A stretch of DNA of 41,790 bases from Pirellulaceae bacterium (GCA_022448315.1 JAKVCA010000006.1:25194-66983); one strand, 5' to 3'. Shown: positions 25,488 to 35,367, counted from the first letter of the stretch. Made by a program: numbers and translations. The notes: a model not told the origin generated them from the sequence alone.

Positions 25488-27152
25488 TTAGTGGTTCCAG
25501 ATAAATTCACTGCTATTGATAAGCACCCAGTACAAATCGCTGAGCCGATCTCGTCGGATATCCCCCCGGGTTTCACTCAATCGCCTCTCGAAGTGTTCCG
25601 CCTCGTGCCGAGTCGGCAACCGCGACAATACCGCGAGGTAGGTGGTGACCACCGCGGTAGAATCGTTAGGGCTCAAGGTGGCGATTTGCGAAGGTGCGTT
25701 GAGTAACAAATCGTTGGGCTCCGTTCTTTCGGAAACCAGCTGACCATTCATCATGATTAAACGTTGGGGGATCGTCCCACCGATGAGGTTGAATTCATCC
25801 TCTCCCAAATCACCATACCGCTGAACGAATTCCTGCTCTTGGCCAAAACGTAATAAACGTTCCAGACCTGAGGCCTTTGCATTGATGGTACGCAGGGAGG
25901 TCGATTGGATCGCCGCGCCGGCAATCTGTTCCGGTCGCAATCGCGTCACGGGATACACGGCCCACGCCAATTCGTGAGCCTGCGTAATATCGAAGTCCGC
26001 ACGACTATCTCGACGAAACGCTGTGGTCCTCGCAATTACGGAAATCAAACGTTTGAGGTCGTAACCGTGTTCGACAAAGTCATCCGCAAGCAGCTCGAGT
26101 CCTGGTGGAAATGGACCGTAAAGCGGCAGGTCATCCACGGGGTCCACCAGCGGTCGCCCGAGCAATAAAGCCCAGACGCGATTCACCATGGCCCTTGCAA
26201 AGGGTCGGTTTTCCCGATGCGTCAACCATTTAGAAAGTCGTTCACGACGCGTCCCCTCCGCGACCAGCAAATCTCCCCGGTAAGGAACCGATACTGGCAC
26301 CACAGTTTCTTGCTCCGCATCGAGGAAACGGTAGCGATACTCCATCGGTGCTTCCGATTCCTGAATGCCTCTCAACGAAGACGTCACGCCAGAAAAAAAG
26401 GCAGCGAGTTGGTGGAAATCCTGCTGAGTTCCCCCACGCAGTTCGTCCTCTGCGCCCAAGTTGAGCGTGCCAAGATTGTCATCGTGACACTGCAGGCAGT
26501 CGACTCTCAAAGCGAGAAACGCTCGGGAAGTCCGAGCTGCAAGACGGATCGGGTCAAGTTGATTGCCGTCATCGGAATCGGCTGTCACCGAAACAAAATT
26601 GACAGCCGGAGAGTCGGTCCACAGTCCTTCGTCCGTGAGCAGGTGACGGACCAGATCATCATAGGGACGATTGCTCAAAATCTGATCACTCAGCCAATGA
26701 ACAAAACGGCGCCGTCGGTACACAATGAAAGGCCCGTTCTCAACGCCCACATAGGCACGAGCGAGTCGCTCGGCGAAATAGTCCGCAAACCGTTCGTCTT
26801 TCAGGATGTAATTCAGCCACCAATTCACTCGCTGCGATTCTGGCATCTGCTGAATTTTACGAATTTCCTCCAGCGAAGGAATCGTTCCGGTTAAGCCAAG
26901 CGAGACACGGCGAATCAGGCTCATTGATTCTGCATCGGGAGCCCTCTGAAGATTCTTATCATCCCATGATTTTTCAAACTCGGCGTTGATCTCCTCGACC
27001 ACCTGCTCCAGTTCATCAGGTCGCCTGTTCGTTGCCGATTCTTCCCAGGTCGAAGTCGTCACACGTTCTCGTGGAACCACCCAATGCATCAGCAGAAAGA
27101 GGCCGACCACGCCGAAGGTCACAAAACCGAGATTTTTAAAAAGATTCGACAA
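25488..27152 (-). CDS. Membrane-anchored DUF1549-DUF1553 protein
   Basis: A 554-residue protein anchored by an N-terminal helix (about 9-26). DUF1549 spans about 50-257 and carries a cytochrome-type CLQCH at 219-223 (residues RVDCLQCHDD), so it may bind heme or another metal. DUF1553 spans about 298-535 (WLTHRENRPFARAMVNRVWALLLGRPLVDPVDD, FVEHGYDLKRLISVIARTTAFRRDS). It lacks the extra N-terminal cytochrome domain and carbohydrate-binding insertions of longer relatives, so it is a short form. It is the first gene of a unit with the DUF1501 gene, whose start is 40 bases downstream. The role is unknown; the pair recurs widely in planctomycete genomes. Confidence 0.9.
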   Translation of the reverse strand: MSNLFKNLGFVTFGVVGLFLLMHWVVPRERVTTSTWEESATNRRPDELEQVVEEINAEFEKSWDDKNLQRAPDAESMSLIRRVSLGLTGTIPSLEEIRKIQQMPESQRVNWWLNYILKDERFADYFAERLARAYVGVENGPFIVYRRRRFVHWLSDQILSNRPYDDLVRHLLTDEGLWTDSPAVNFVSVTADSDDGNQLDPIRLAARTSRAFLALRVDCLQCHDDNLGTLNLGAEDELRGGTQQDFHQLAAFFSGVTSSLRGIQESEAPMEYRYRFLDAEQETVVPVSVPYRGDLLVAEGTRRERLSKWLTHRENRPFARAMVNRVWALLLGRPLVDPVDDLPLYGPFPPGLELLADDFVEHGYDLKRLISVIARTTAFRRDSRADFDITQAHELAWAVYPVTRLRPEQIAGAAIQSTSLRTINAKASGLERLLRFGQEQEFVQRYGDLGEDEFNLIGGTIPQRLIMMNGQLVSERTEPNDLLLNAPSQIATLSPNDSTAVVTTYLAVLSRLPTRHEAEHFERRLSETRGDIRRDRLSDLYWVLINSSEFIWNH

Positions 27153-27458
27153 GTGGATCTACCCTGTAGCAAGATGAAGCAGGACGCACCGAATGAGAGC
27201 GTCGATGAATGAGAGCGGGCCCCAGCGGTCCGCAAGCCCCTTTTTGCACGAAGGTCTCGCGAAGTCGTTGAGGCAGACAGACTTTCTATTCGCCAGCCTC
27301 TTTGATCTATTGATTGTACGCTACGCTTTCATTGTAAACCTCGTTCACCGGTTTCCAAACGGTGCTATCCGTGCGATTTCTGGCATTTCGTCAAAAGTCA
27401 CCCGCACCGCATCAAGGAAACGCGGGTGACCCGATACTTTGACCCTCACCGAAAAACC
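27153..27458. other. Divergent intergenic region
   Basis: About 306 bases between the DUF1549-DUF1553 gene (-) and a membrane-protein gene (+). It must hold both promoters. Around 27290-27340 it is AT-richer than the surroundings, but no -35/-10 pair is clear enough to call. No RNA gene or hairpin of note. Confidence 0.4.
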
Positions 27459-28973
27459 ATGCAGGAAGATCCCAAAGAAACAGGTACACCGGTCTCTCCG
27501 GTACCGCTTCCGTTGGTGGACGCTCCTGCTGTGGAACCGGACGGGACACACGCTGAGCTAGAAAATCCGCGAACTCCCCCAGAGGAAGTCGTCGACTCGT
27601 CAAATTGGGTCCCGGTCGCGGAATTCGCGAATCCTCAGCGAGAATCGCGATCCCCGTCTGAAATGTGGCCGTACGCGCCGGGGTCAAGCGTCTCCGTTGA
27701 GGTAAGGACGTCTCGAAGTTGGCTTTTCCGACTGATCGAGGGAATGGGTCGATGGACCGAGTTTTTTTTTGGTGTAGCCAGCCTGATTGGCTGTCTGGCC
27801 TTCGCCACTGGTCTTCCTGGCCTGCAGATTTTGACGCTCGGCTATCTGATCGAATGCAGTGGCCGTGTCGGGAGAAGTCAGAAGATTCGTTCGGGGCTTC
27901 CCGGATTGAGGCTGGCAGCCCGACTCGGCAGTATTGTGCTCGGTACGCTGATGACCCTCTTGCCACTGTTTTATGTTTCCTCCCTTCTTGAAGCGGCTCG
28001 CCTCATCGAACCGACGTCAAGATCCGTTGTTGTGCTACGAAGCCTTCAGACCGTTTTGATGTTTCTGATCCTCCCTCACTTGATCGCTTCTTGGTTCTGC
28101 GGTGGGAAACTGCGTTATTTTTTCTGGCCTTTCCTCGCCCCCTATCAGCTCTCAGTCTGGATGCTTCGATGGGTGATCGCGACGGCCCCCCTACGCGAGA
28201 TCCTCGATCAGACGCTAGGTCGACTTTGGCCCAACCTTGTTGCTGATCTTTGTCATGTCCGCCCCCTGACCGATTTCTTTTTGCCGGCGATCCTCCTTAA
28301 ACATCTCTGGAGGAGGACGCTTTACAGACATGCCCGCGACGGCTTCTGGAAGTTTGTGGGTGGACTCCATTTACTGCACCTCACTCGCTTGGGCCTTCAG
28401 ACGTTGGCAGGTTCAGTCGCGTGGCTGTTCGTCCCCACATTTTTACTCATTGGCGGGACGCAACTTCCCTCCGGCCCCGCAATCCTGAGCGGCTTCCTCG
28501 GGATACTCTCATTGTCGGTCGTCTCCATCTACCTTCCCTTGCTACAAGTCCACTATGGAACGGTGGGAAAAATGTACGCACTTTTCGATTTGCCTGAAGT
28601 CTTCAAAGTGATTCGTAAAAGTCCGTTAAGAACCACGCTCGCATGCACACTCTTTCTGGCAGCCGCACTCCCACTGTATGCGTTGAAAATTGAAGAAATT
28701 GATCCATCGCTGGTGTGGCTCCCGGGTCTTGTCTTCATCCTGTTTTCGTTACCTGCCCGATTGCTGATGGCATGGAGCTATGCGCGAGCAGTCGAGAGGG
28801 AAAGTCAGACGCGTTGGTTCTGGCGTTGGCCCGTACGCAGTCTGATCTGGCCCCCCGTCTTATTTTTTTCCATCTTTGTCTCCGTGACACGGTTTACCTC
28901 TTGGGGAGGCGCTTTTGGGCTCTTTGAGCATCATGCCTTTTTGATCCCCGCTCCGTTTATGCAGTGGTTTTAA
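27459..28973 (+). CDS. Polytopic inner-membrane protein of unknown function
   Basis: A 504-residue membrane protein. The first 85 residues are hydrophilic and rich in Pro and Glu, so likely cytoplasmic and flexible. About eight or nine membrane helices follow, for example FFFGVASLIGCLAFATGL, LGTLMTLLPLFYVSSLL, SLQTVLMFLILPHLIASWF, LAGSVAWLFVPTFLLIGG, LGILSLSVVSIYLPLL, CTLFLAAALPLYAL, LVWLPGLVFILFSLPARLL and VLFFSIFVSVTRF. Short charged loops carry Arg-rich patches. I do not recognise a transporter or enzyme motif. The frame opens earlier at GTG 27426; the ATG at 27459 is preferred. The next gene, an S41 protease, starts about 260 bases downstream, so operon membership is uncertain. Confidence 0.75.
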   Translation: MQEDPKETGTPVSPVPLPLVDAPAVEPDGTHAELENPRTPPEEVVDSSNWVPVAEFANPQRESRSPSEMWPYAPGSSVSVEVRTSRSWLFRLIEGMGRWTEFFFGVASLIGCLAFATGLPGLQILTLGYLIECSGRVGRSQKIRSGLPGLRLAARLGSIVLGTLMTLLPLFYVSSLLEAARLIEPTSRSVVVLRSLQTVLMFLILPHLIASWFCGGKLRYFFWPFLAPYQLSVWMLRWVIATAPLREILDQTLGRLWPNLVADLCHVRPLTDFFLPAILLKHLWRRTLYRHARDGFWKFVGGLHLLHLTRLGLQTLAGSVAWLFVPTFLLIGGTQLPSGPAILSGFLGILSLSVVSIYLPLLQVHYGTVGKMYALFDLPEVFKVIRKSPLRTTLACTLFLAAALPLYALKIEEIDPSLVWLPGLVFILFSLPARLLMAWSYARAVERESQTRWFWRWPVRSLIWPPVLFFSIFVSVTRFTSWGGAFGLFEHHAFLIPAPFMQWF

Positions 28974-29098
28974 GTATCCCGGGACCACTCGGGCGATGGG
29001 CGGAAGTTCGTCAATCTTCTCGGCCAATGAAGCTCTGCCGTGACAATTTGCGGGCTTACCCCGAGCACCCACGGTTTTCCTTCGAAGGGGCGTGAACG

Positions 29099-29104
29099 TA
29101 TAAT
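29099..29104 (+). promoter_or_regulatory. Possible -10 element upstream of the S41 protease gene
   Basis: A perfect TATAAT at 29099-29104 lies 130 bases before the ATG at 29234. At the right distance upstream there is only a weak -35 (TTTTCC at 29075-29080). The exact -10 in this GC-moderate spacer is suggestive but not proof of a promoter. Confidence 0.3.
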
Positions 29105-29233
29105 CCAATCCACAACCTAAACGGTTGAGGGCGAAGGCACGAACCCAAGATGCAGATTGACCTTCTGCAACCGGGTCTCCCAACGCCGCGAAATTTGACC
29201 TCGTCATCCATTTCTCTGACTCGATTTTTGCTC

Positions 29234-30610
29234 ATGCCCTACCGCAACCTCGTGACGATTTTTCTCACCGCGATCGTCAGCTTTGCCTGCTACCGAACGG
29301 CACAGAAGAATCGCTATGCCTCCACCATCGGCAGCGCGATGACGATAATCGAAGAGCAAGCCCTGCAGCCCTCGACACGCAGAGACCTCTTTTACGCGGC
29401 GATGGACGGGATGATGAACAGTCTTGACGAACACTCGGCGTTCATCGATCCGGATCGACTTCCCGAACTTGAAGAACATCTGGATCAAGAGTTCGGTGGC
29501 GTCGGATTCATCGTTGAAACCCATCCCGAAACCGAGGCCTTAACAATCGTGTGCCCGCTCATGAACACTCCAGCCTTTCGGGCGGGGATCTCTGCAGGCG
29601 ACGTCATTACGGCCATCGATGGACAGTCCTCCGAAGGCATGAATTCGTCGGACGCGGTCAACAAGATCAAGGGGCCTCGGGGCACGCAAGTGACATTGAC
29701 CTTGCAATCGTCCGAAACCGGTGAACTCAGAGAAGTCGACTTGGTTCGGGAGTTGATTTCTGTGGAATCGGTCGTCGGTGACCGCCGCAAGCCGGATGGA
29801 AGTTGGGAATACACGCTTGAGGATCACCCTGAAATCGCCTACGTCCGAATCAAGGAGTTTGGTGAAAAAACGGCAACGGAACTGGAGGCTGTCGCAGATA
29901 CGCTTCCCGAAAACATTCGTGGCATGATCTTGGACCTGAGATACAACTCAGGTGGCCTGCTGGATCGAGCCGTCGAAGTTTGCGACCTGTTCCTCAACGA
30001 GGGAACGATTGTGACCATCAAGTCGCGGGGAGGCGAGCCAGACCGACCGCCCTATACGGCAAAGCGGGGCACGGCGTTTCCCGACAAACTTCCAGTCGCG
30101 ATTCTGATCAACTCAGGAACGGCCAGCGCGAGTGAAATTGTCGCCGCCTGTCTTCAGGACCATGAGTGTGCCACCGTGGTTGGAGAAAGATCCTACGGTA
30201 AAGGGACGGTCCAACAAATCATCAAAATCGATGGGGGACGAAGCGCTCTGAAATTGACCGTTTCAAGCTACTGGCGGCCGAGTGGCCGCAATATCCATCG
30301 CCTCAACGGTGAAGAGTCCGATGAATGGGGCGTGTTGCCAGATCCTGGCTATGAGGTCCCATTGACGGACGAGCAGGCCCGACGACAATTTTTGTGGCAA
30401 CGCCAGCGTGAATATCCTGCAACCGTGCTCAGTGATGAAATTGTTGAGCGACTTCTTCAACGGGAGCGCGAGTCCAGCGCCGTCGTTTCCTCCGCTGAGG
30501 ATTCACCAGCCGACCCCAATCCGGATCAGGAATCGGATCCCGATCCGCAATTGCGGAAGGCGATCGAAGCTGTGGTTGCGTCCTCGGATGTCAACGTCGC
30601 CCTTCAGTAA
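29234..30610 (+). CDS. S41-family C-terminal processing protease
   Basis: A 458-residue protease anchored by an N-terminal helix (about 6-20). It is expected to cut proteins at their C-terminal side in the periplasm. A helical region (about 30-80, with MDGMMNSLDEHSAFIDPD) is followed by a PDZ domain (about 84-160; VGFIVET, NTPAFRAGISAGDVITAIDG) and the S41 core. The catalytic Ser is in NSGTASASEIVAACLQDH (Ser298) and the Lys in YGKGTVQ (Lys323), 25 residues apart as in the family. The C-terminus (about 410-445) is Glu/Asp/Pro-rich. An open frame continues upstream to ATG 29150; the start at 29234 gives a conserved-looking MPYRN N-terminus. The M42 peptidase gene begins 111 bases downstream. 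Confidence 0.92.
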   Translation: MPYRNLVTIFLTAIVSFACYRTAQKNRYASTIGSAMTIIEEQALQPSTRRDLFYAAMDGMMNSLDEHSAFIDPDRLPELEEHLDQEFGGVGFIVETHPETEALTIVCPLMNTPAFRAGISAGDVITAIDGQSSEGMNSSDAVNKIKGPRGTQVTLTLQSSETGELREVDLVRELISVESVVGDRRKPDGSWEYTLEDHPEIAYVRIKEFGEKTATELEAVADTLPENIRGMILDLRYNSGGLLDRAVEVCDLFLNEGTIVTIKSRGGEPDRPPYTAKRGTAFPDKLPVAILINSGTASASEIVAACLQDHECATVVGERSYGKGTVQQIIKIDGGRSALKLTVSSYWRPSGRNIHRLNGEESDEWGVLPDPGYEVPLTDEQARRQFLWQRQREYPATVLSDEIVERLLQRERESSAVVSSAEDSPADPNPDQESDPDPQLRKAIEAVVASSDVNVALQ

Positions 30611-30721
30611 AATTTGGGGCGAAGGCTGGCCACTGAAACGATCGGACAAGCGACACAAGGTTCGCTCGTCGTCCCGTCGCCTTAAAATCAGCCATTCATT
30701 CTGCTCGCAGGGAAACTACCT

Positions 30722-31780
30722 ATGGACGATCTCTCGAAAAAGCTGCTCGACCAACTCCTCCAAACTCCCGGAACCTCGGGCTACGAACAACGTGTCCAGC
30801 AAGTGGTTCGCGATTTCCTGACTCCGATCGCGGACGAGATTACAACGGATTCCCACGGAAACGTCATCGCCTGCAAAAACCCGGACAAGGAACGACGAAT
30901 TCTCGTGGACGCACATTGTGATCAGATCGGTCTCATCATTTCGCATATTGACGATCAGGGATTTTTATACGTGCAACCGATCGGGGGCTGGGATCCTCAG
31001 CAACTGGTCGGGCAACGCGTCACAATTTGGGCGTCCGAGACAGGTGTTCCCGGAGTGATTTCTCGCAAACCTATCCACCTTCAGGACGAATCGGAGCGGG
31101 GACAGGTTGCGAAACTCAAGGAACTCTGGATCGACATTGGCGCGTCTTCAGCCGATGAAGCCTCAGAAATGGTTCGAGTGGGTGACAGCGCAACTCTGGT
31201 TCTAGGCTACCAGGAGCTTGCAAATCGCCGGATCTCTGGACCTGCAATGGATGATCGCACGGGTCTGTGGGTCGGTTTGGAAGCTTTCAGGCAGGCGGCA
31301 AAGAAGCAGACCGAATGCAGTCTATTCATGGTGTCTGCCGTTCAGGAAGAGGTCGGTTTGAGGGGAGCGACAACGGCGGCCTACGGCATTGACCCGCATA
31401 TCGGCATTGCCCTTGAGGTGACCCACGCAACCGACTGCCCCGGACTTGATTCACGTCAACAAGGCCACCTGAAAGTTGGCCAGGGCCCGGTCATCTTTCG
31501 CGGTCCAAACATGAACCCACACGTTTTCGAAGCACTGGAATCCTCGGCAAAAGCCACCGAATCGGATTACCAGATTGCTGCCTGCGGGCGAGGTGCTTCG
31601 AACGACGCCAACACAATCCAGACGACTCGTGCGGGTGTGGCCACTGGACTGATTTCACTCCCGAACCGGTACATGCATAGCGGTGTGGAAGTGGTATCGC
31701 TGGACGACATGGAAGGTGCCGCAAGATTCTTGGGCCACTATCTTGCGAACTCGCTGCCAAGCGACCCGATCATCCCTTAA
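30722..31780 (+). CDS. M42-family metallo-aminopeptidase
   Basis: A 352-residue cytoplasmic metallopeptidase of the M42 (glutamyl aminopeptidase/TET-type) family, which removes N-terminal residues from peptides and usually forms large tetrahedral complexes. Metal-site blocks are visible: AHCDQIG (His65), GPAMDDRTG (Asp177), the catalytic pair in QEEVGLRGA (Glu209-Glu210), and LEVTHATD near 231-238, where many relatives have Asp and this protein has Glu. The last ligand is in MHSGVEVVS (His319). Length and domain order are normal. SD-like GGGAAA precedes the ATG. It follows the S41 protease on the same strand, giving a two-protease neighbourhood; the two act in different compartments, so a joint pathway is only a guess. 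Confidence 0.93.
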   Translation: MDDLSKKLLDQLLQTPGTSGYEQRVQQVVRDFLTPIADEITTDSHGNVIACKNPDKERRILVDAHCDQIGLIISHIDDQGFLYVQPIGGWDPQQLVGQRVTIWASETGVPGVISRKPIHLQDESERGQVAKLKELWIDIGASSADEASEMVRVGDSATLVLGYQELANRRISGPAMDDRTGLWVGLEAFRQAAKKQTECSLFMVSAVQEEVGLRGATTAAYGIDPHIGIALEVTHATDCPGLDSRQQGHLKVGQGPVIFRGPNMNPHVFEALESSAKATESDYQIAACGRGASNDANTIQTTRAGVATGLISLPNRYMHSGVEVVSLDDMEGAARFLGHYLANSLPSDPIIP

Positions 31781-31850
31781 TTCGCAACACGAAAGCTTCA
31801 GAAACCTGAGTTGAAGGCGGCCTCCAAACGGTGTCCCCGATCGCGGTTCG

Positions 31851-33764
31851 TTACTCGGGTACGACGCCCTTTTCTTTCAGGAAGTCAACGACTTTCTGAG
31901 CGGCCTGATGAATCGTGATATTTCCCGTCTCCAGAACCAGATCGGGCGACTCGGGTGACTGGTACTGGACCTCGGGTCGGTTCTTGTCGTAATGGCCTTC
32001 CTCGTCCCGCTTCTGGCAGGTCTCGGCGTCGCACTCAAGATGAACCACATAGGTCCGTTCACGTCCAATCGCCTCGACGGCCTTCTGACGAATCTCTTCC
32101 TTGGGCGCGACCATCGCCAAAATACAGACCAACCCGGCCTGGTTGACCACCTTTGCAAGCTCACTGGCACGACGAAGATTTTCTGAGCGATCTTCATCCC
32201 CGAACCCGAGGTCGCGACTGATCCCCAGACGCAAGTTTTGACCGTCGAGAACCGCTACGGCGTGGCCGCCATCGAACAGGATCCGTTCCACGGCATAGGC
32301 GGTACTGGTTTTCCCGGCGCCCGGAAGACCGGTAAGCAACAAGGTCGCGGCCTTCTGACCAAATCGAGCTTGCCGCTCTTCTTCGGTCACATGACTCAGG
32401 TTTCGATCCGATTCCTGAACCTCGGGGACATCGTCCCAGTGGTCATGCCGTTCTTCTCCGGTCGCTCGATCGATGATCATACCCGCACCCACCGTCACGT
32501 TGGTGATTCGATCGATCACGATGAACGCACCCGTCGTCCGATTTCGTCGATAGCCATCAAAGGCAATCGGCCGATCCAGTTGAACGGAGCAACGCCCGAT
32601 CTGATTGAGCTTGAGGGAAGGTGTCTCCTGTCGATGAAGCGTGTTGACGTCCACCTGGTAACGAAGTTGAGAAATTCGCCCCGTCACCAGATTCGCCGTC
32701 TGTTTGAAAAGGTACTGCTTGCCCGGCACCAACGCGTCATCGGCCATCCATACCATCATTGCCTCAAACTTCTGCTCCAACCTTGGTGAATTGCCGGGCC
32801 GAATAATCATGTCCCCCCGACTGCAGTCGATCTCATCCTCGAGAGTCAGCGTCACAGCGAGCGGTGCGTGAGCCTCTTCGACCTCCCCCTCAAAGGTCAC
32901 AATCGACTTCACATGGCTCGTTTTCCGCGACGGCAGCACCATTACTTCATCACCCTGACGGACAATGCCGGACGCAATGGTGCCGCAGAAACCGCGAAAA
33001 TCGAGATGCGGTCGATTCACGAACTGAACAGGAAAGCGGAAGTCCTCGAGATTCCGATCCGAACCGATGTAAACACTTTCCAAAAATCCCATCAGGGTGG
33101 GGCCGTTGTACCAGGACATCGCGTCACTGGAATCGACGACGTTGTCCCCATTGAGTGCAGAAATCGGGATGAAGTGCAGATCGGGAATGTCGAGTCGAGC
33201 TGAAAAATCCTTGTAGGCCGATCGGATCCGCTCAAACACTGCGGGATCAAAATCGACCAGATCCATCTTGTTGATGGCAATCAGGATATGCTTGATTCCC
33301 AACAACGAGACAATGAAACTGTGCCGCTTGGTCTGTTCCAGAACACCATGTCGCGCATCGATCAGGATGATCGCGAGGTCAGCCGTTGAGGCTCCCGTCG
33401 CCATATTCCGTGTGTACTGAACATGCCCCGGAGTGTCGGCAATGATGAACTTTCTCTTGGCCGTGGAAAAATAGCGATAAGCAACATCGATCGTGATCCC
33501 TTGCTCACGCTCGGCTTTCAAACCATCCGTCAACAACGCGGGATCAAAATCACCGCCCGTGGTTCCGTGAACCGCAGAAGCCTTTTCAATGGCAGCGAGC
33601 TGATCCTCGTAAATCATTTTGGAATCGTAAAGCAGGCGGCCTATCAGTGTGCTCTTGCCATCGTCAACGCTGCCGCAGGTAATGAATCGCAGCAGCTCTT
33701 TACGCTCATGCTGAGCGAGATATTCGTCAATATTTGTGGCAATCAGGTCGGAATGGTGTGACAT
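31851..33764 (-). CDS. cysNC: Bifunctional sulfate adenylyltransferase large subunit / APS kinase
   Basis: A 637-residue fusion for sulfate activation. Residues about 1-430 are CysN, a translation-factor-like GTPase that drives formation of adenylylsulfate: P-loop GSVDDGKS at 31-38, DTPGH at 110-114, NKMD at 165-168. Residues about 465-637 are the APS kinase CysC: P-loop GLPGAGKT at 479-486, [15 protein letters not shown] at 507-521. The usual kinase segment Ile-Ser-Pro, which holds a Ser phosphorylated in E. coli CysC, reads VAPKEEIRQ (about 552-560) here, so that Ser is replaced by Ala; I recall this variant in other fused CysNC proteins. The gene starts 139 bases after the cysD stop on the same strand and is likely co-transcribed. 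Confidence 0.95.
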   Translation of the reverse strand: MSHHSDLIATNIDEYLAQHERKELLRFITCGSVDDGKSTLIGRLLYDSKMIYEDQLAAIEKASAVHGTTGGDFDPALLTDGLKAEREQGITIDVAYRYFSTAKRKFIIADTPGHVQYTRNMATGASTADLAIILIDARHGVLEQTKRHSFIVSLLGIKHILIAINKMDLVDFDPAVFERIRSAYKDFSARLDIPDLHFIPISALNGDNVVDSSDAMSWYNGPTLMGFLESVYIGSDRNLEDFRFPVQFVNRPHLDFRGFCGTIASGIVRQGDEVMVLPSRKTSHVKSIVTFEGEVEEAHAPLAVTLTLEDEIDCSRGDMIIRPGNSPRLEQKFEAMMVWMADDALVPGKQYLFKQTANLVTGRISQLRYQVDVNTLHRQETPSLKLNQIGRCSVQLDRPIAFDGYRRNRTTGAFIVIDRITNVTVGAGMIIDRATGEERHDHWDDVPEVQESDRNLSHVTEEERQARFGQKAATLLLTGLPGAGKTSTAYAVERILFDGGHAVAVLDGQNLRLGISRDLGFGDEDRSENLRRASELAKVVNQAGLVCILAMVAPKEEIRQKAVEAIGRERTYVVHLECDAETCQKRDEEGHYDKNRPEVQYQSPESPDLVLETGNITIHQAAQKVVDFLKEKGVVPE

Positions 33765-33903
33765 CGTCTTGAAATTCTAAGTACGTGTGATGTTTCGTCG
33801 TGACCGTCTTCAACAGCCACACAAGACTGTCGCGTTGGAGCTCAATGATGAGCGAGACCCTCGAGCAACAGGCATCGTGGGAAGTCCCATTCAAAGAAGT
33901 ATG

Positions 33904-34809
33904 CTAAAAGTAGCCCTCTCGTTTTTTCTCTTCCATGCTTCCCTCGTCATCATTGTCAATGACGCGACCTTGACGTTCGGAGTTTTTCGCCAGCAACATT
34001 TCCTGAATGATCTCCGGCAACGTCGTTGCCTCGGACTCCACAGCACCTGTCAGCGGATAGCAACCCAACGTTCTAAAGCGAACGACTTTCTCTTCGGGTT
34101 GCTCACCCGGGAGAAGTTCAAGCCGATCATCATCCACCATGATGGTGACCCCATCTCTGGTCACCACCGGTCGTTTCGCGGCAAAGTAAAGTGGAACTAT
34201 GGGAATCTTCTCAAGGTAGATGTATTGCCAGACATCAAGTTCTGTCCAGTTGGAGATGGGAAACACGCGAATACTTTCCCCTTTGTTGACTCTCGTGTTG
34301 TAGAGATTCCATAGTTCTGGACGCTGATTTTTTGGGTCCCATCGATGGAATTTATCGCGAAATGAAAAGACCCTTTCCTTGGCCCTCGACTTCTCTTCGT
34401 CCCGTCGAGCTCCGCCGAATGCTGCATCAAACTGGTATTTGTCCAGCGCCTGTTTCAACGCTTCCGTCTTCATGATGGTGGTGTGTTTACCACTCGACTC
34501 CATGGGGTCGATCCCGAGTTTCCGACCTTCCTCGTTGACGTACCGAATGACCTCCAGGCCCAACTCCTTTTGAGCATAATTTTCCCGAAAGGCGTACATC
34601 TCCTGAAACTTCCACGTCGTATCCACATGCAACAGCGGAAAGGGGGGCTTGGCAGGATAAAATGCCTTCAGGGCGAGATGCACCATCACCGATGAGTCTT
34701 TACCGATGGAGTAGAGCATGACCGGATTTTTAAATTCGGTCACCACTTCCCGTATGATGTGAATCGACTCGGCTTCAAGTTGCTTCAAGTGGGTCAAATT
34801 AAACGACAT
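33904..34809 (-). CDS. cysD: Sulfate adenylyltransferase subunit 2
   Basis: A 301-residue PP-loop enzyme that, with CysN, makes adenylylsulfate from ATP and sulfate in the cytoplasm. The N-terminus [22 protein letters not shown] is typical. The PP-loop is [10 protein letters not shown] (about 33-42), followed by the conserved [10 protein letters not shown]. Later blocks [23 protein letters not shown] and [16 protein letters not shown] are diagnostic of CysD. The open frame continues about 78 codons upstream (to 35043), but that part has Arg/Ser/Pro-rich noncoding composition, so the ATG at 34809 is the true start. cysNC follows 139 bases downstream. Function in sulfate assimilation or in making PAPS for sulfation is established for the family. 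Confidence 0.95.
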   Translation of the reverse strand: MSFNLTHLKQLEAESIHIIREVVTEFKNPVMLYSIGKDSSVMVHLALKAFYPAKPPFPLLHVDTTWKFQEMYAFRENYAQKELGLEVIRYVNEEGRKLGIDPMESSGKHTTIMKTEALKQALDKYQFDAAFGGARRDEEKSRAKERVFSFRDKFHRWDPKNQRPELWNLYNTRVNKGESIRVFPISNWTELDVWQYIYLEKIPIVPLYFAAKRPVVTRDGVTIMVDDDRLELLPGEQPEEKVVRFRTLGCYPLTGAVESEATTLPEIIQEMLLAKNSERQGRVIDNDDEGSMEEKKREGYF

Positions 34810-35212
34810 GATTACAATCAACTGGAGTCTAAAATTGGGGAAACAAGGGCCCGCCCGGAGGCGATGGAATCCCCTGAAACTTCGAAACCCGACCGTTGGC
34901 GGCGGCGAACAGGGGTGAGCCAAGTTATGCATGAACTGAAATTCGCGGCGACGTCCACCGTGTCGAAAAACGGCATCGCAAGACGGATTGAGGAAGGACC
35001 TTTTGGCGGACAAAACGGCGGCGATCACGCTCCACCCCCGCAAACAAATCGGTCCGGTTTTTATCGCGGCTTACTCTATTATCAGTCTGATGATTGCCGC
35101 TTCAAAATTAAATCTTTCGTTCCCTTTCCTCGGAATGGGGCGCCGACGCTGATAGCAGATGCCCAAACGGCCACAAGTGGACCGTCCCAAATGCCGTTTT
35201 ATCGGCGGAAAC

Positions 35213-35260
35213 GAATGCTAGCAGATAACAGGCATACCCGCCTGTCAGCCGCTAGCATTC
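35213..35260. repeat. Long near-perfect hairpin (GCTAGC-containing)
   Basis: GAATGCTAGC at 35213-35222 pairs with GCTAGCATTC at 35251-35260 without error. After a few mismatches the stem continues with ACAGGC paired to GCCTGT, leaving a six-base loop (ATACCC). In total about 18 of 21 positions pair. No T-tract follows in either direction. It could be a transcription terminator, an mRNA processing site, or a copy of a dispersed palindromic repeat; copy number elsewhere cannot be judged from this window. Confidence 0.7.
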
Positions 35261-35319
35261 TTGGCCGTAACGGGGCGCAGCCTTACCGAGCCCCAACTTA
35301 CGCATTCGAATTCCTGAGC

Positions 35320-35359
35320 CGGAATGGTTTGACGTAGCCTCGAGGTTTGGACCATTCCG
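35320..35359 (-). terminator. Hairpin just after folD, possible terminator
   Basis: CGGAATGG at 35320-35327 pairs with CCATTCCG at 35352-35359 across a 24-base loop, and it lies about 9 bases past the folD stop on the minus strand. No T-run follows, so factor-independent termination is doubtful. Confidence 0.35.
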
Positions 35360-35367
35360 AGTCAACC

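Larger units (their letters stand above)
34810..35367. other. Intergenic region with two hairpins between folD and cysD
   Basis: At 558 bases this is the longest gene-free stretch. It carries the upstream region of cysD (-) and the downstream region of folD (-). Two inverted repeats stand out at 35213-35260 and 35320-35359. I see no known riboswitch pattern. A frame reading through the region into cysD has no coding character. Confidence 0.55.

Noticed and set aside
34810-35043. An N-terminal extension of cysD by about 78 residues
   Set aside because: The added sequence is Arg/Ser/Pro/His-rich and unlike any CysD N-terminus; ATG 34809 gives the standard start.
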